Shown: positions 17,301 to 28,381 of the stretch, one piece after another
Layout of the letters: each line of letters begins with the position of its first letter
Numbering within the stretch: the stretch's first letter is position 1
DNA from: Salinimicrobium marinum
Lineage (GTDB): Bacteria > Bacteroidota > Bacteroidia > Flavobacteriales > Flavobacteriaceae
Reading direction: 5' to 3'
Assembly (NCBI RefSeq): GCF_014651535.1
Contig: NZ_BMXB01000008.1
Location: forward strand, 62,001 to 126,000
Length of the DNA stretch: 64,000 nucleotides
Notes under the pieces: model-generated
The model's input: the letters and a program-made list of their open reading frames with translations, nothing else
What the model was told of the DNA's origin: nothing
Databases searched by the model: none
Program-made: the position numbers and the translations under genes

Positions 17301-18701
17301 GTGTAACTGTATCGCTTTACCTTCAATAAGTTTAGGCTGGAAGGCCTGGATACCCAATCTGTGAAGCGTAGGAGCACGGTTAAGCAATACAGGGTGTCCT
17401 TTCAATACATTTTCAAGGATATCCCATACTACAGGCTCTTTTTTATCTATGATCTTTTTAGCAGATTTTACTGTTTTCACAATACCTCTTTCGATAAGTT
17501 TCCTTATCACGAAAGGTTTGTAAAGCTCGGCTGCCATATTCTTCGGAAGACCACACTCAAACAATTTCAATTCTGGTCCAACAACAATTACCGAACGTGC
17601 TGAATAATCCACACGCTTACCAAGTAAGTTTTGACGGAAACGTCCCTGCTTACCTTTTAAGGAATCGGAAAGGGATTTTAACGGCCTGTTTGAATCTGTT
17701 TTTACTGCTGAAGATTTTCTCGTGTTATCGAACAACGAATCTACAGATTCCTGCAGCATACGTTTTTCGTTACGAAGAATTACTTCAGGAGCTTTGATCT
17801 CCATTAATCTTTTCAGACGGTTGTTACGAATAATTACCCTACGGTAAAGGTCGTTCAAATCTGAAGTTGCGAAACGTCCTCCGTCAAGCGGCACCAATGG
17901 ACGTAATTCCGGCGGAATGATTGGGATTACTTTCATAATCATCCATTCCGGACGGTTCTCGCGGTTTTTATTTGCATCACGAAGTGCTTCAACAACCTGA
18001 AGTCTCTTAAGAGCTTCAGTTTTACGTTGTTTAGAAGTTTCGTTGTTTGCTTTATGTCTTAATTCATAAGAAAGTGAATCAAGGTCTATACGTTGCAGAA
18101 TTTCGATAAGACATTCTGCCCCCATCTTAGCGATGAATTTATTTGGATCGTTATCATCAAGATAAAGGTTTTCCTGCGGAAGGGTATCCAGAATGTTCAG
18201 GTACTCTTCTTCAGTAAGGAAGTCCATTTTCTTTAAAGGCTCGCCCTCTTCATTCTTTGCAATACCCGGCTGAATTACCACGTATCTCTCGTAGTAAATG
18301 ATCATGTCCAGTTTCTTGGACGGAAGACCAAGAAGGTATCCAATTTTGTTTGGTAACGAACGGAAATACCAGATGTGCGCAACAGGAACTACCAGGTTGA
18401 TATGCCCCACGCGGTCTCTACGTACTTTCTTTTCGGTTACCTCTACACCACACCTATCGCAAACGATCCCCTTATAACGGATTCTCTTGTATTTACCACA
18501 AGCACATTCGTAATCCTTTACAGGACCAAAAATACGCTCACAGAAAAGTCCGTCACGTTCCGGTTTATGTGTACGATAATTGATAGTTTCCGGCTTTAGA
18601 ACTTCCCCACGAGACTCAGCCAATATAGACTCAGGTGAAGCTAAACCAATAGAGATCTTGTTAAACCTCTGTACTGTATTCTTATCATTGTTTCTAGCCA
18701 T
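14400..18701 (-). CDS. rpoC: DNA-directed RNA polymerase subunit beta'
   Basis: The 1433-residue beta' subunit carries the polymerase active site. The catalytic magnesium motif [15 protein letters not shown] is present. The N-terminal zinc-binding region has [20 protein letters not shown]; the second zinc site has CGTLRG with [14 protein letters not shown]. The bridge/trigger region contains [21 protein letters not shown]. The length is close to that of other Bacteroidota rpoC genes. It is the last gene of the secE-nusG-rplKAJL-rpoBC cluster, 67 bases after rpoB, and ends in a strong terminator. Confidence 0.99.
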   Translation of the reverse strand: MARNNDKNTVQRFNKISIGLASPESILAESRGEVLKPETINYRTHKPERDGLFCERIFGPVKDYECACGKYKRIRYKGIVCDRCGVEVTEKKVRRDRVGHINLVVPVAHIWYFRSLPNKIGYLLGLPSKKLDMIIYYERYVVIQPGIAKNEEGEPLKKMDFLTEEEYLNILDTLPQENLYLDDNDPNKFIAKMGAECLIEILQRIDLDSLSYELRHKANNETSKQRKTEALKRLQVVEALRDANKNRENRPEWMIMKVIPIIPPELRPLVPLDGGRFATSDLNDLYRRVIIRNNRLKRLMEIKAPEVILRNEKRMLQESVDSLFDNTRKSSAVKTDSNRPLKSLSDSLKGKQGRFRQNLLGKRVDYSARSVIVVGPELKLFECGLPKNMAAELYKPFVIRKLIERGIVKTVKSAKKIIDKKEPVVWDILENVLKGHPVLLNRAPTLHRLGIQAFQPKLIEGKAIQLHPLVCTAFNADFDGDQMAVHLPLGPEAILEAQLLMLASHNILNPANGSPVTVPSQDMVLGLYYMTKPRKSTPEVPVRGEGLTFYSAEEVNIAYNQKKVDLNAIIKIRAKDFNEAGELVYQIIETTVGRVLFNEAVPEKAGFINEVLTKKSLRDIIGNILKVTSVPETAEFLDQIKGLGYGFAFRGGLSFSLGDIIIPEEKQAMIADANEQVEGIIGNYNMGLITNNERYNQVIDIWTSTNAGLTELAMKRIREDNQGFNSVYMMLDSGARGSKEQIRQLTGMRGLMAKPKKSNSGGGEIIENPILSNFKEGLSILEYFISTHGARKGLADTALKTADAGYLTRRLVDVSQDVIVNEEDCGTLRGVDVAPLKKNEEIVESLGERILGRTALHDVYNPITNELLVSSGEEIDEDCVKKITEAPIESVEVRSALACEAKKGICVKCYGRNLATGKTVQRGEAVGVVAAQSIGEPGTQLTLRTFHVGGIAGNISEENKLIAKFDGVAEIEDLKTVEGEAPDGSQSEIVISRTSELKLKDPKSGIVLSTSNIPYGSQIFIKNGDTIKRDDVVCQWDPYNGVIISEFAGKIRYENIEQGVTYQVEIDEQTGFQEKVISESRNKKLIPTLQILGKKDEVIRSYNLPVGAHLMVDNDEKIGVGKILVKIPRKSSKSGDITGGLPRVTELFEARNPSNPAVVSEIDGVVSFGKIKRGNREIIVESKLGEVKKYLVKLSNQILVQENDYVRAGMPLSDGSVTPEDILSIKGPSAVQQYLVNEVQEVYRLQGVKINDKHFEVVVRQMMRKVRVVDPGDTIFLENQLVHKSDFIEENDAIFGMKVVDDAGDSENLKPGQIVSPRQLRDENSLLRREDKNLVTARDVTAATATPVLQGITRASLQTKSFISAASFQETTKVLNEAAVSGKVDTLEGLKENVIVGHRIPAGTGMREYENIIVGSKEEFDEMLEKKQEVNYN

Positions 18702-18732
18702 AATAATGGTGCTATCTAATTATTGTAAAATC

Positions 18733-18762
18733 TGCAGTGCGCCGAGTGAACAACGCACTGCA
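18733..18762 (-). promoter_or_regulatory. Hairpin in the rpoB-rpoC spacer
   Basis: The arms TGCAGTGCG (18733-18741) and CGCACTGCA (18754-18762) form a perfect 9-bp stem. No T-run follows, so it is more likely an RNA-processing or stability element than a terminator. Confidence 0.5.
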
Positions 18763-18768
18763 AAATTT

Positions 18769-21700
18769 TTATTCTTCTAATCTAATATCTAATCCCAGAC
18801 CTTTCAGTTCGTGCATCAACACGTTGAAAGATTCAGGTAGTCCCGGCTCCGGCATAGGCTCCCCTTTTACGATAGACTCGTAAGTTTTAGCCCTACCAAT
18901 AACATCATCAGACTTTACTGTCAAGATCTCACGCAAGGTAGCAGAAGCACCATATGCTTCCAGTGCCCAAACCTCCATCTCTCCAAAACGCTGACCACCA
19001 AATTGTGCTTTACCACCAAGTGGCTGCTGAGTAATCAATGAGTATGGACCGATAGAACGTGCGTGCATTTTGTCATCAATCATATGCCCTAGTTTAAGCA
19101 TATAAATAACACCAACGGTTGCAGCCTGGTCAAACCTGTCTCCCGTTCCACCATCATAAAGATAAGTGTGCCCGAAACGAGGAATTCCTGCGCTGTCTGT
19201 CAATTCATTGATCTGGTCTATAGTTGCACCGTCGAAAATTGGAGTAGCATATTTCTTCCCTAATTTTTGTCCGGCCCATCCAAGAACAGTTTCATAAATC
19301 TGACCAATGTTCATACGTGAAGGTACCCCAAGTGGGTTCAACACGATATCAACAGGAGTACCATCTTCAAGGAACGGCATATCTTCCTGTCGCACAATAC
19401 GTGCCACAATACCTTTGTTCCCGTGACGTCCTGCCATTTTATCCCCTACTTTCAGTTTACGCTTTTTAGCGATGTAGATCTTAGCCAACTTGATAATTCC
19501 AGATGGCAATTCATCTCCTACCGAAATAGTAAATTTCTCTCTTCTTAGGTTACCCTGAAGATCATTCTCCTTAATCTTATAGTTGTGCAGAAGGTCAGCA
19601 ACCAAAGCATTCAGATGATCATCTGTAGTCCATGTACCCTGCGTTAAATGCGCATAGTCATCTACCGCGTTTAACATCTTCTGAGTATATTTCTTACCTT
19701 TTGGAAGAACTTCTTCTCCTAAATCATTCTGAACACCCTGAGCGGTTTTACCACCAATGATGGCGAACAACTTATCAACCAGTTCAGATTTCAGTAAAGC
19801 GAATTTCGCTTCATATTTCTTCTCAAGAGCTGCAACATCTTCTTTATCCTGAGCTCTCTTACGCTTATCCTTTATAGCACGGGCAAATAACTTTTTGTTA
19901 ATTACCACACCACTTAATGAAGGAGAAGCTTTTAGAGAAGCATCTTTCACATCTCCGGCTTTATCACCAAAAATCGCTCTAAGAAGTTTTTCTTCAGGAG
20001 TTGGATCACTTTCCCCTTTCGGAGTAATTTTTCCGATCAAGATATCACCAGGCTTCACCTCTGCCCCAACGCGGATCATTCCATTCTCGTCAAGATCTTT
20101 GGTAGCTTCTTCTGAAACGTTTGGAATATCATTGGTCAATTCTTCATTACCCAATTTGGTATCCCTAACTTCCAGTGAATATTCATCAATGTGGATAGAG
20201 GTGAAAATATCATCTCTAACTACTTTTTCAGAAATTACGATCGCATCCTCAAAGTTATATCCTTTCCATGGCATGAAGGCAACCTTCATGTTTCTACCTA
20301 AAGCAAGTTCACCTGCTTCGGTCGCATAACCCTGACAAAGCACCTGTCCTTTAGTTACCCTGTCACCTACTCTAACGATTGGCTTAAGGTTGATAGAAGT
20401 CCCCTGGTTTGTTTTTCTGAACTTTACAAGGTTGTAATCTTTAGAATCAGAATCAAAACTTACCATTCGCTCTTCCTCTGTTCTGTCGTACTTAATGGTG
20501 ATCTGGTTTGCATCAACATATTCTACAGTTCCTTCTCCTTCAGCATTGATCAATACACGAGAATCTGTAGCAACCTGTCTTTCCAGTCCGGTACCAACAA
20601 TTGGAGAATCAACTCTCAATAGTGGAACGGCCTGGCGCATCATGTTTGATCCCATCAAAGCCCTGTTCGCATCATCATGCTCCAGGAACGGAATCAATGA
20701 AGCTGAAATAGAAGCAATCTGGTTTGGTGCAACATCCATGTGGTGAACCTGTGAAGGCTCAACAACAGGGAAATCCCCCTCTTCTCTTGCAATTACTTTA
20801 TCTGCCTTGATCGTACCATCATCATCCATAGCGATGTTCGCCTGGGCGATCATCTTATCCTCTTCTTCTTCGGCACTTAAATATCTAGGCTCATCATTGA
20901 TGTTCACTTTTCCATTGATCACTTCACGGTAAGGAGTTTCAATGAATCCCATTCCGTTTACTTTTGCATATACCGCAAGTGAAGAAATAAGACCAATGTT
21001 TGGACCTTCCGGAGTTTCAATAGGACACAACCTTCCGTAGTGTGTGTAGTGAACATCACGAACCTCAAATCCTGCACGCTCACGGGAAAGACCACCTGGC
21101 CCAAGAGCAGATAACCTACGCTTGTGCGTAATTTCTGCAAGAGGGTTTGTCTGGTCCATGAACTGAGACAACTGGTTGGTACCAAAGAAAGAGTTAATCA
21201 CAGAAGAAAGTGTCTTCGCGTTGATCAAATCTATTGGGGTAAACACCTCATTGTCACGAACGTTCATACGCTCACGAATAGTACGTGCCATACGAGCCAG
21301 TCCAACACCAAATTGCTGAGACAATTGCTCACCTACTGTTCTAACACGACGGTTAGACAAGTGATCAATATCATCGATCTCTGCTTTTGAGTTGATCAAC
21401 TCGATCAAATACTTTACAATGGTGATGATATCTTCCTTGGTAAGCACCTGCTTATCCATTGCGATATCAAGACCTAATTTTTTGTTCATTCTGTAACGAC
21501 CCACTTCACCTAAGTTGTACCGTTGATCTGAGAAGAACAATTTGTCAATAATACCACGCGCCGTTTCTTCATCGGGCGGTTCAGCATTACGTAATTGACG
21601 GTATATATGTTCAACCGCTTCCTTTTCGGAGTTGGTTGGATCTTTTTGTAATGTATTGTGGATAATCGCATAGTCACCTGTTTGATTATCCTCTTTATGT

Positions 21701-22581
21701 AATAGAATGGTCTTTGAACCAGTTTCTACTATTTCTTCAATATGTTCTTTTTCAAGAACCGTGTCACGGTCAAGAACGATCTCGTTACGTTCAATCGAAA
21801 CTACCTCTCCAGTATCCTCATCTACGAAATCTTCATACCAGGTGTTCAATACACGGGCGGCCAGTCTACGGCCAAGAATCTTCTTAAGACCAGTTTTGGA
21901 AACTTTTACCTCTTCTGCAAGGTCAAAGATCTCCAGAATATCTTTGTCACGCTCAAATCCAATAGCACGGAAAAGAGTGGTAACAGGTAATTTTTTCTTT
22001 CTGTCGATATACGCGTACATTACGCTGTTGATATCGGTAGCAAATTCAATCCATGATCCTTTGAAAGGAATTACACGGGCTGAATAAAGTTTAGTTCCGT
22101 TGGCATGGAAAGACTGTCCAAAAAACACCCCCGGGGAACGGTGTAACTGAGAAACAACTACGCGTTCTGCACCATTAATACAAAAAGTCCCACTTGGGGT
22201 CATGTAAGGAATGGTTCCTAAATAAACGTCCTGCACGATGGTTTCAAAATCTTCATGCTCCGGGTCTGTACAATAAAGCTTTAACCGGGCCTTAAGCGGT
22301 ACACTATAAGTCAAACCTCTTTCAATACATTCCTGTATGGAATATCTTGGCGGGTCCACAAAATAGTCTAAGAATTCTAGTACGAATTGATTACGGGTGT
22401 CCGTAATTGGAAAGTTCTCCATGAAGGTATTGTATAGCCCTTCATTTCCTCTTTCTTCTGATTTCGTTTCTAACTGGAAGAAATCCTGAAACGACTTAAT
22501 TTGGATATCCAAAAAGTCCGGGTAATCAGGTCTGTTTCTAACAGAAGAGAAATTCAATCTTTCAGTTTGCGTTGCTAACAT
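18769..22581 (-). CDS. rpoB: DNA-directed RNA polymerase subunit beta
   Basis: The 1270-residue beta subunit, target of rifampicin. The start is the ATG at 22579-22581; the preceding in-frame TTG is less likely. The rifampicin region reads [33 protein letters not shown] (in part), with Asp and His at the usual positions and no obvious resistance substitution. Other hallmarks are [11 protein letters not shown], the lysine-rich [17 protein letters not shown] block, and [27 protein letters not shown] near the C-terminus. It follows rplL after 130 bases holding a hairpin. Confidence 0.99.
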   Translation of the reverse strand: MLATQTERLNFSSVRNRPDYPDFLDIQIKSFQDFFQLETKSEERGNEGLYNTFMENFPITDTRNQFVLEFLDYFVDPPRYSIQECIERGLTYSVPLKARLKLYCTDPEHEDFETIVQDVYLGTIPYMTPSGTFCINGAERVVVSQLHRSPGVFFGQSFHANGTKLYSARVIPFKGSWIEFATDINSVMYAYIDRKKKLPVTTLFRAIGFERDKDILEIFDLAEEVKVSKTGLKKILGRRLAARVLNTWYEDFVDEDTGEVVSIERNEIVLDRDTVLEKEHIEEIVETGSKTILLHKEDNQTGDYAIIHNTLQKDPTNSEKEAVEHIYRQLRNAEPPDEETARGIIDKLFFSDQRYNLGEVGRYRMNKKLGLDIAMDKQVLTKEDIITIVKYLIELINSKAEIDDIDHLSNRRVRTVGEQLSQQFGVGLARMARTIRERMNVRDNEVFTPIDLINAKTLSSVINSFFGTNQLSQFMDQTNPLAEITHKRRLSALGPGGLSRERAGFEVRDVHYTHYGRLCPIETPEGPNIGLISSLAVYAKVNGMGFIETPYREVINGKVNINDEPRYLSAEEEEDKMIAQANIAMDDDGTIKADKVIAREEGDFPVVEPSQVHHMDVAPNQIASISASLIPFLEHDDANRALMGSNMMRQAVPLLRVDSPIVGTGLERQVATDSRVLINAEGEGTVEYVDANQITIKYDRTEEERMVSFDSDSKDYNLVKFRKTNQGTSINLKPIVRVGDRVTKGQVLCQGYATEAGELALGRNMKVAFMPWKGYNFEDAIVISEKVVRDDIFTSIHIDEYSLEVRDTKLGNEELTNDIPNVSEEATKDLDENGMIRVGAEVKPGDILIGKITPKGESDPTPEEKLLRAIFGDKAGDVKDASLKASPSLSGVVINKKLFARAIKDKRKRAQDKEDVAALEKKYEAKFALLKSELVDKLFAIIGGKTAQGVQNDLGEEVLPKGKKYTQKMLNAVDDYAHLTQGTWTTDDHLNALVADLLHNYKIKENDLQGNLRREKFTISVGDELPSGIIKLAKIYIAKKRKLKVGDKMAGRHGNKGIVARIVRQEDMPFLEDGTPVDIVLNPLGVPSRMNIGQIYETVLGWAGQKLGKKYATPIFDGATIDQINELTDSAGIPRFGHTYLYDGGTGDRFDQAATVGVIYMLKLGHMIDDKMHARSIGPYSLITQQPLGGKAQFGGQRFGEMEVWALEAYGASATLREILTVKSDDVIGRAKTYESIVKGEPMPEPGLPESFNVLMHELKGLGLDIRLEE

Positions 22582-22650
22582 CAATGGACGGAATTATGTT
22601 ATTAAAAAAATGGGTGCGAAATAAACCGTAAATGTTTATATACGCAAAAG

Positions 22651-22689
22651 GGTTTAGACCTCAGAGAACCTAATCTCCGGGTCTAAACC
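22651..22689 (-). promoter_or_regulatory. Hairpin in the rplL-rpoB spacer (possible attenuator)
   Basis: The arms GGTTTAGACC (22651-22660) and GGTCTAAACC (22680-22689) pair perfectly; a short CTTTTG follows on the minus strand. A partial terminator here would explain lower rpoBC than ribosomal-protein expression, as known in other bacteria. Not proven. Confidence 0.5.
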
Positions 22690-22711
22690 TATATAAGTTT
22701 GTTGGTTTCGC

Positions 22712-23089
22712 TTACTTAAGCTCAACCTCAGCTCCTGCTTCTTCTAACTGTGCTTTTAGTGCTTCAGCTTCGTCTTTTGCAACTCCTTCTTTAACAGCTT
22801 TTGGAGCGTTGTCTACCAATTCTTTAGCATCTTTCAAGCCAAGACCGGTAAGTTCTTTTACTAATTTCACTACGGCTAGTTTAGATCCACCCGGAGCTTT
22901 AAGAATTACGTCGAATTCAGTTTGCTCTTCAGCAGCATCCTCACCACCAGCGGCAGCACCACCAGCAACAGCTACAGCTGCAGCAGCAGGCTCGATACCG
23001 TATTCTTCTTTCAAAATATCAGCTAATTCATTAACTTCTTTTACTGTCAAGTTAACTAATTGTTCTGCGAAATCTTTTAAATCTGCCAT
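22712..23089 (-). CDS. rplL: Ribosomal protein bL12 (L7/L12)
   Basis: A 125-residue stalk protein that recruits translational GTPases. It has the N-terminal dimerisation helices (1-34), an Ala/Gly-rich hinge (about 36-52, [16 protein letters not shown]), and the conserved C-terminal domain starting [41 protein letters not shown] (abridged). It follows rplJ after 58 bases. Confidence 0.98.
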   Translation of the reverse strand: MADLKDFAEQLVNLTVKEVNELADILKEEYGIEPAAAAVAVAGGAAAGGEDAAEEQTEFDVILKAPGGSKLAVVKLVKELTGLGLKDAKELVDNAPKAVKEGVAKDEAEALKAQLEEAGAEVELK

Positions 23090-23147
23090 TTTCTATCGTT
23101 TTTAAAATGTTCTTTAATTTATAATTGTTAAAAAGTGCGTACTTGGT

Positions 23148-23669
23148 TTATCCTTCTTTTTCAGAAAGAGTTTTAAGAATTCCAGCAATCTTACCGCCAC
23201 CAGATTTAAGCGCAGAAACAACGTTCTTCGCAGGTGATTGTAACAATCCAATGATATCCCCAATAACTTCTTCTTTAGATTTGATGTTAACCAGGGTATC
23301 CAGGTAATCATCTCCAACATAGATCGCTTCTTCAACAAAAGCTCCCTTTAGAAGTGGTTTATCAGATTTTTTTCTGAATTCTTTTATTACTTTAGCCGGT
23401 GCATTTCCAGTGTCAGAAAACATGATGGAAGTATTTCCTTTCAATGTAGAAGGAAGCTCTCCAAAATTCTTATCAGAACTTTCCATGGCCTTGGCCAGTA
23501 AAGTATTTTTAACTACCGCAAGCTTTACGTTTGCTTTAAAACATGCACGACGTAAATTTGAAGTATTTCCGGCGTTTAAACCTGAAATATCTGCTAAATA
23601 AATAGTGTTATTTTCAGCTAACTGGGCAGTTAAATCTTCAATTACTCTTGATTTTTCTTCTCTTGTCAT
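23148..23669 (-). CDS. rplJ: Ribosomal protein uL10
   Basis: A 173-residue protein forming the base of the L12 stalk. The family start is MTREEKSRVIEDLTAQL, with the NLRRACFKANVKLAVVKNTLL RNA-binding block and a C-terminal helix (NVVSALKSGGGKIAGILKTLSEKE) that binds L12 dimers. It is in the rplKAJL order, 12 bases after rplA, leaving no room for the long autoregulatory leader known in E. coli unless it lies inside rplA. Confidence 0.98.
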   Translation of the reverse strand: MTREEKSRVIEDLTAQLAENNTIYLADISGLNAGNTSNLRRACFKANVKLAVVKNTLLAKAMESSDKNFGELPSTLKGNTSIMFSDTGNAPAKVIKEFRKKSDKPLLKGAFVEEAIYVGDDYLDTLVNIKSKEEVIGDIIGLLQSPAKNVVSALKSGGGKIAGILKTLSEKEG

Positions 23670-23681
23670 AATCTAATATTA

Positions 23682-24380
23682 TTATTGCTCAGTGAACCTT
23701 TTAGTATCTATCTCTACGCTAGGACTCATGGTACTTGACATATAGATACTCTTAATATATATACCTTTAGCAGCCTGAGGTTTTAACTTAACCAGGGTAG
23801 TTAATAATTCTCTGGCGTTTCCTGCAATTTTCTCGGAATCAAAAGATGCCTTTCCTATCCCTGCATGAACAATACCAGTTTTGTCAACTTTGAAATCTAT
23901 TTTACCAGCTTTAACATCTGAAACCGCTTTTGCAACATCCATAGTTACAGTTCCGGTTTTAGGGTTTGGCATTAAACCTCTTGGTCCTAAAATACGTCCC
24001 AATGGTCCAAGTTTTCCCATAACGCTAGGCATGGTAATGATCACATCAACATCTGTCCAACCTCCTTTGATCTTATCAAGGTACTCATCTAAACCAACGA
24101 AATCTGCACCGGCTTCTTTAGCTTCTGCCTCCTTATCTGGAGTTACAAGAGCCAAAACTTTTACGTCCTTACCTGTACCGTGTGGTAAAGTAACTACGCC
24201 CCGTACCATTTGATTAGCCTTGCGTGGATCTACGTTCAAACGAACTGCTAGATCTACAGAGGCATCAAAATTTACATTGGTAATTTCTTTTATTAAAGCT
24301 GAAGCTTCTGCAACCGAATAAGTCTTACCTTTTTCAACTTTAGATTCTGCTTCCTTTTGCTTTTTAGTCAATTTTGCCAT
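23682..24380 (-). CDS. rplA: Ribosomal protein uL1
   Basis: A 232-residue protein of the L1 stalk, which guides deacylated tRNA out of the E site. Signature blocks include [22 protein letters not shown] and the conserved [11 protein letters not shown]. The length is typical. It is 18 bases downstream of rplK. In other bacteria L1 represses its own operon by binding near the rplK start; I could not identify that site here. Confidence 0.98.
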   Translation of the reverse strand: MAKLTKKQKEAESKVEKGKTYSVAEASALIKEITNVNFDASVDLAVRLNVDPRKANQMVRGVVTLPHGTGKDVKVLALVTPDKEAEAKEAGADFVGLDEYLDKIKGGWTDVDVIITMPSVMGKLGPLGRILGPRGLMPNPKTGTVTMDVAKAVSDVKAGKIDFKVDKTGIVHAGIGKASFDSEKIAGNARELLTTLVKLKPQAAKGIYIKSIYMSSTMSPSVEIDTKRFTEQ

Positions 24381-24398
24381 TTTTAATTTCTTTTTGGA

Positions 24399-24836
24399 TT
24401 AAAAAGGTGCTTGCCCTTTTACAGTAATTCCCATAGATCTTGCTGTTCCAGCCACCATTTTCATTGCAGACTCAACAGTAAATGCATTTAGATCCTGCAT
24501 TTTATCTTCAGCAATAGCTCTTACCTGATCCCAAGAAACACTAGCAATTTTTTTACGGTTAGGTTCACCTGACCCTTTTTTCGCTTTTGCAGCTTCCAAA
24601 ATCTGAACAGCTGCAGGTGGAGTCTTGATCACAAAATCAAAAGACTTGTCTTTGTAAACAGTAATAGCAACCGGTAAAACTTTACCTTGCTTATCCTGGG
24701 TTCTGGCATTAAATTGCTTACAGAACTCCATAATGTTTACTCCGGCAGCACCTAAAGCTGGTCCAACTGGTGGTGAAGGGTTAGCAGCACCTCCGCGAAC
24801 TTGTAACTTAACAACCTTACTTACTTCTTTTGCCAT
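24399..24836 (-). CDS. rplK: Ribosomal protein uL11
   Basis: A 145-residue protein of the GTPase-associated centre, target of thiostrepton and partner of RelA. The N-terminal block [35 protein letters not shown] (abridged) and the C-terminal RNA-binding part ending [12 protein letters not shown] are intact. It lies 75 bases after nusG. Confidence 0.98.
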   Translation of the reverse strand: MAKEVSKVVKLQVRGGAANPSPPVGPALGAAGVNIMEFCKQFNARTQDKQGKVLPVAITVYKDKSFDFVIKTPPAAVQILEAAKAKKGSGEPNRKKIASVSWDQVRAIAEDKMQDLNAFTVESAMKMVAGTARSMGITVKGQAPF

Positions 24837-24911
24837 TTTTCTAATTTTTGAATGATAGTTTTGTTAGTGGAAGCTTACTTAAAACTATCGAAAATATGTG
24901 TGTAACAGTTA

Positions 24912-25463
24912 TTATACTTTTTCAACCTGCATATAGCTGAGTTCAAGAGGTGTCTTTCTTCCAAAGATTTTCACCATAACCTCCAGCTTACGCTTCTCTT
25001 CATTTATCTTTTCAACGGTTCCATTGAATCCATTGAAAGGCCCGTCTATCACTTTGATTGTTTCACCAATGGTAAAAGGAATAGCAACATTATCGGACTT
25101 AACCGATAATTCATCCACTTTTCCTAACATACGGTTTACCTCAGATCTTCTAAGAGGCACAGGATCTCCTCCTTTTGTCTCTCCTAAAAACCCGATTACT
25201 CCGTTAATAGATTTAATAATATGGGTAACTTCCCCACCAATATTGGCAAGAATCATCACATATCCGGGGAAATAAACGCGTTCTTTGTTTACCTTCTTTC
25301 CGTTACGGATCTGAATGACTTTTTCAGTAGGAACCAGGACCTGATCTATAAAATCTTCAAGTCCTTCATGAGCGATCTCCCGCTCTATATATTCTTTAAC
25401 CTTATTTTCCTGTCCGCTAACGGCACGAACCACATACCATTTTTTATCTTTCACCTCTGCCAT
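24912..25463 (-). CDS. nusG: Transcription termination/antitermination protein NusG
   Basis: A 183-residue factor bridging RNA polymerase with Rho or the ribosome. The N-terminal NGN domain begins KKWYVVRAVSGQENKVKEYIE, with VPTEKVIQIRNGKKV and YFPGYVMI. The C-terminal KOW domain is GETIKVIDGPFNGFNGTVEKI to the end. It follows secE after 12 bases. Confidence 0.98.
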   Translation of the reverse strand: MAEVKDKKWYVVRAVSGQENKVKEYIEREIAHEGLEDFIDQVLVPTEKVIQIRNGKKVNKERVYFPGYVMILANIGGEVTHIIKSINGVIGFLGETKGGDPVPLRRSEVNRMLGKVDELSVKSDNVAIPFTIGETIKVIDGPFNGFNGTVEKINEEKRKLEVMVKIFGRKTPLELSYMQVEKV

Positions 25464-25475
25464 TGCAATATTTTT

Positions 25476-25673
25476 TTAAGATTTAATCCACTCGAAATAT
25501 TGCTCAATAACACCACTAAAAACAGTATCAACCCCCCAAATAGCGAGGGAAAAAATAATTGAGAAAACAGCAACTATGATTGTTAGTCTCTGCGCTTCAG
25601 GCCAGGTTGGCCATGTAACGTGATTCTTCAATTCGCTATATGACTCCGATACGTAATTTGCAAATCCTGCCAT
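25476..25673 (-). CDS. secE: Preprotein translocase subunit SecE
   Basis: A 65-residue single-spanning membrane protein of the SecYEG channel. The start is the ATG of MAGFANYVSESYSELK; a longer in-frame extension to 25796 runs through the tRNA-Trp gene and is not real. The amphipathic helix NHVTWPTWPEAQRLTIIV precedes the one membrane helix (about residues 33-53). It lies just downstream of tRNA-Trp, as in many Bacteroidota. Confidence 0.96.
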   Translation of the reverse strand: MAGFANYVSESYSELKNHVTWPTWPEAQRLTIIVAVFSIIFSLAIWGVDTVFSGVIEQYFEWIKS

Positions 25674-25738
25674 CTTGTTATATTTTGAAAAACAGCTCCT
25701 TAAAGGCAATTTTCCGATTAAAGCGTCTTTCGTTATTG

Positions 25739-25811
25739 CACGGGTTGAGAGACTCGAACTCCCGACACCTGGTTTTGGAGACCAGTGCTCTACCAACTGA
25801 GCTAAACCCGT
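25739..25811 (-). tRNA. tRNA-Trp (anticodon CCA)
   Basis: 73 bases; acceptor ACGGGTT/AACCCGT with G discriminator, anticodon stem CTGGT/ACCAG with loop CTCCAAA, and T-arm GGGAGTTCGAGTCTC. It lies between tuf and secE on the same strand. Confidence 0.95.
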
Positions 25812-25869
25812 AAATATAAGTCAAGGTGCTCTGTGAGGAACACCTTAACTTAAATATTTTTAATCCTTA

Positions 25870-27057
25870 TTAGTCAAGAATTTCAGTTACCTGACCAGCT
25901 CCAACTGTTCTACCACCCTCACGGATAGCGAAACGAAGACCTACGTTCATCGCGATAGGTTGGATAAGATCTACAGTAATTGTAAGGTTATCACCTGGCA
26001 TTACCATCTCAACTCCTTCAGGAAGGTTAATTGTTCCAGTCACGTCAGTTGTACGAACGTAGAACTGTGGACGGTAGTTGTTATGGAATGGAGTGTGACG
26101 TCCACCTTCCTCTTTCTTAAGGATATAAACCTCAGCTTTAAATTTAGCGTGTGGAGTTACAGATCCTGGCTTAGTAATTACCATACCTCTTGAGATTTGA
26201 GTCTTCTCAATACCTCTTAGAAGGATACCAACGTTATCACCAGCTTCACCTCTATCAAGGATCTTACGGAACATCTCAACTCCTGTAATAGTAGAAGTAA
26301 GTTTTCCAGCTCCCATACCAATGATCTCTACAGGATCTCCAGTGTTAGCAACACCAGTCTCGATACGACCAGTAGCAACAGTACCACGTCCAGTAATAGA
26401 GAATACATCTTCAATAGGCATCAAGAAAGGCTTATCAACATCACGCTGTGGCAATTCGATCCATGTATCAACAGCTTCCATCAAAGCCAATACAGTATCT
26501 ACCCATTTTTGCTCACCGTTAAGTGCACCAAGAGCAGAACCTGAAATTACAGGACCGTTATCACCATCATATTCGTAAAAAGAAAGTAAATCTCTTACTT
26601 CCATTTCAACTAATTCTAGTAATTCTTCATCATCAACCATATCCACTTTATTCAAGAATACAACGATTCTTGGGATACCAACCTGACGACCTAAAAGGAT
26701 GTGTTCACGAGTTTGTGGCATCGGACCATCAGTAGCTGCAACCACAAGGATAGCACCGTCCATTTGAGCAGCACCAGTTACCATGTTCTTAACATAATCG
26801 GCGTGACCTGGACAGTCAACGTGTGCATAGTGACGCTTCTCTGTAGAATACTCTACGTGTGAAGAGTTAATGGTTATACCTCTTTCTTTTTCTTCCGGAG
26901 CATTATCAATTTGATCAAAAGATCTAGCTTCTGAATAACCGGCATCAGCCATTACCTTAGTAATTGCTGCTGTTAAAGTTGTTTTTCCGTGATCTACGTG
27001 TCCAATAGTACCTATGTTAAGGTGCGGTTTGGAACGATCATAAGTTTCCTTTGCCAT
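25870..27057 (-). CDS. tuf: Elongation factor Tu
   Basis: A 395-residue GTPase that delivers aminoacyl-tRNA to the ribosome. G1 is [10 protein letters not shown] (19-28), G3 DCPGHADY and G4 [12 protein letters not shown]. Domain II has [12 protein letters not shown]; domain III ends [19 protein letters not shown]. The length is normal. It sits between tRNA-Thr(GGU) and tRNA-Trp, a standard arrangement in which tRNAs and tuf share a transcript. Only one copy is present in the window. Confidence 0.99.
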   Translation of the reverse strand: MAKETYDRSKPHLNIGTIGHVDHGKTTLTAAITKVMADAGYSEARSFDQIDNAPEEKERGITINSSHVEYSTEKRHYAHVDCPGHADYVKNMVTGAAQMDGAILVVAATDGPMPQTREHILLGRQVGIPRIVVFLNKVDMVDDEELLELVEMEVRDLLSFYEYDGDNGPVISGSALGALNGEQKWVDTVLALMEAVDTWIELPQRDVDKPFLMPIEDVFSITGRGTVATGRIETGVANTGDPVEIIGMGAGKLTSTITGVEMFRKILDRGEAGDNVGILLRGIEKTQISRGMVITKPGSVTPHAKFKAEVYILKKEEGGRHTPFHNNYRPQFYVRTTDVTGTINLPEGVEMVMPGDNLTITVDLIQPIAMNVGLRFAIREGGRTVGAGQVTEILD

Positions 27058-27114
27058 AATTAATACTTATTTAATCTTAGTTATATATTAGTGTTCAATT
27101 TTATACAAAACTAG

Positions 27115-27186
27115 AGCCAACGACGAGAATTGAACTCGTGACCTCTTCCTTACCAAGGAAACGCTCTACCCCTGAGCTACGTCGGC
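27115..27186 (-). tRNA. tRNA-Thr (anticodon GGU)
   Basis: 72 bases; acceptor GCCGACG/CGTTGGC with T discriminator, anticodon loop TTGGTAA, T-arm CACGAGTTCAATTCTCG. It is directly upstream of tuf. Confidence 0.95.
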
Positions 27187-27444
27187 AAAAAAGTTTTCTC
27201 CTAAAAAGCCAGGCTTTCCGGAGAGGTGCGCAGAGAAGCAATTCCACTGCATTTTCAAAAATGAATATCACATCCAGGACATGATATTTAAATTAGAATA
27301 TTCGTTAAAAAATAACGATATTTGAATCGAGCAAAATATTTACTCTAAAAAGCCGTTTCAAAATAGCTCTTCAGGCTAGGCTACTCGCCTTGCTTTCAAC
27401 TCAGAAAAAAAACAATTTTCATTAATTTCCTTTAGAAAGCTTTG

Positions 27445-27517
27445 AGCGGGAGACCGGGTTCGAACCGGCGACATTCAGCTTGGAAGGCTGACGCTCTACC
27501 AACTGAGCTACTCCCGC
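27445..27517 (-). tRNA. tRNA-Gly (anticodon UCC)
   Basis: 73 bases; acceptor GCGGGAG/CTCCCGC with T discriminator, anticodon stem TCAGC/GCTGA with loop CTTCCAA, T-arm GCCGGTTCGAACCCGGT. The 258-base stretch between it and tRNA-Thr(GGU) shows nothing else. Confidence 0.95.
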
Positions 27518-27590
27518 AATTTCAAATCCCAAGCCTCAAGCACCAAATTTCAATCTGGTTGTTGAACTTTGTTATTTGGAATTTAATTTG

Positions 27591-27672
27591 TGGGGAGAGC
27601 AGGATTCGAACCTGCGAAGTTAAAAACAGCAGATTTACAGTCTGCCCTCGTTGGCCGCTTGAGTATCTCCCC
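27591..27672 (-). tRNA. tRNA-Tyr (anticodon GUA)
   Basis: 82 bases with the long variable arm of class II tRNAs; acceptor GGGGAGA/TCTCCCC with A discriminator, anticodon stem GCAGA/TCTGC with loop CTGTAAA. Confidence 0.95.
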
Positions 27673-27865
27673 GTTGGTATTCCAGTATTTCATAGAACCG
27701 CAGTCGCTTTAAACGACTCTGCTTTATGATGATTTTAACGGCTGCAAATTAACTGAATTTTACAGCACCATCCAAAGCATTTTTAGATTATTTTGAATTA
27801 ATTTTTCTTTTATTTAATAATCAGGTTTTTACACCCGGGAAAAATTAATTCTTTCAATATTTCAG

Positions 27866-27939
27866 AGCCGATGGAGGGACTCGAACCCACGACCTGCTGA
27901 TTACAAATCAGCTGCTCTAGCCAGCTGAGCTACATCGGC
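27866..27939 (-). tRNA. tRNA-Thr (anticodon UGU), second copy
   Basis: This 74-base gene is identical to the tRNA at 7261-7334. It opens the tRNA-tuf cluster downstream of hpf. Confidence 0.95.
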
Positions 27940-27959
27940 CTATAACCTACTTTTTTTCA

Positions 27960-27989
27960 CAAAAAAAGTCCGCTTTTTCAAACGGACTG
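27960..27989 (-). terminator. Intrinsic terminator after hpf
   Basis: The stem AGTCCG/CGGACT is followed on the minus strand by seven T, 48 bases after the hpf stop. It separates the rpsU-xerC-hpf unit from the tRNA-tuf unit. Confidence 0.75.
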
Positions 27990-28037
27990 CAAATGTATAA
28001 ATTAATTTTAGTTTCCAAAACTTTTTCTTCAGAAAAA

Positions 28038-28343
28038 TCAGGCAACATTAGCATTAAATTTTTTCTTCCTTTTTCTGAGTTGGCGCTGCAATGAACTAAC
28101 ACATTCATCCACACCTACTTCGAATCTCGTTGACTTCTTTTTGCAAATGACTCCTTCACCAGGAATACTTAATAAAATTTCTGAAATTTTGTTCTCCTTG
28201 TTATTTGTATTCTCAACTTTCAGGTATACATTGGCATGAATGACGTTATCAAAATGACTTTCCAGTTTATCTAGTTTTTCCTGAATGAAATTAACCAGTT
28301 TTTGATCTGCATTGAAGTTGACGGATTGAAAATTGATTTTCAT
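28038..28343 (-). CDS. hpf: Ribosome hibernation-promoting factor, short HPF/RaiA type
   Basis: A 101-residue protein of the HPF/RaiA/YfiA family, which occupies the decoding channel of idle ribosomes. Family features are MKINFQSVNFNADQKLVNFIQEKLDKLE, the strand region VYLKVENTNNKENKISEI and a basic C-terminus (RQLRKRKKKF). There is no long C-terminal dimerisation domain, so it is the short form. It is 38 bases downstream of xerC, the last gene of the rpsU-xerC-hpf group. Confidence 0.9.
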   Translation of the reverse strand: MKINFQSVNFNADQKLVNFIQEKLDKLESHFDNVIHANVYLKVENTNNKENKISEILLSIPGEGVICKKKSTRFEVGVDECVSSLQRQLRKRKKKFNANVA

Positions 28344-28381
28344 AATGCTTGAAGTTTAATTAAACAATTATTCCAGAGTCA

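Noticed and set aside
19895-20329. Plus-strand frame of 144 codons opposite rpoB
   Set aside because: Shadow of rpoB with Ser/Pro-rich, non-family sequence.
25674-25796. N-terminal extension of secE
   Set aside because: The extra 41 codons run through tRNA-Trp and lack SecE similarity; the ATG at 25673 is used instead.
27442-27729. Plus-strand frame of 95 codons (MSGRPGSNRRHSAWKADALP...)
   Set aside because: It is the antisense of tRNA-Gly and tRNA-Tyr, a well-known type of false gene.
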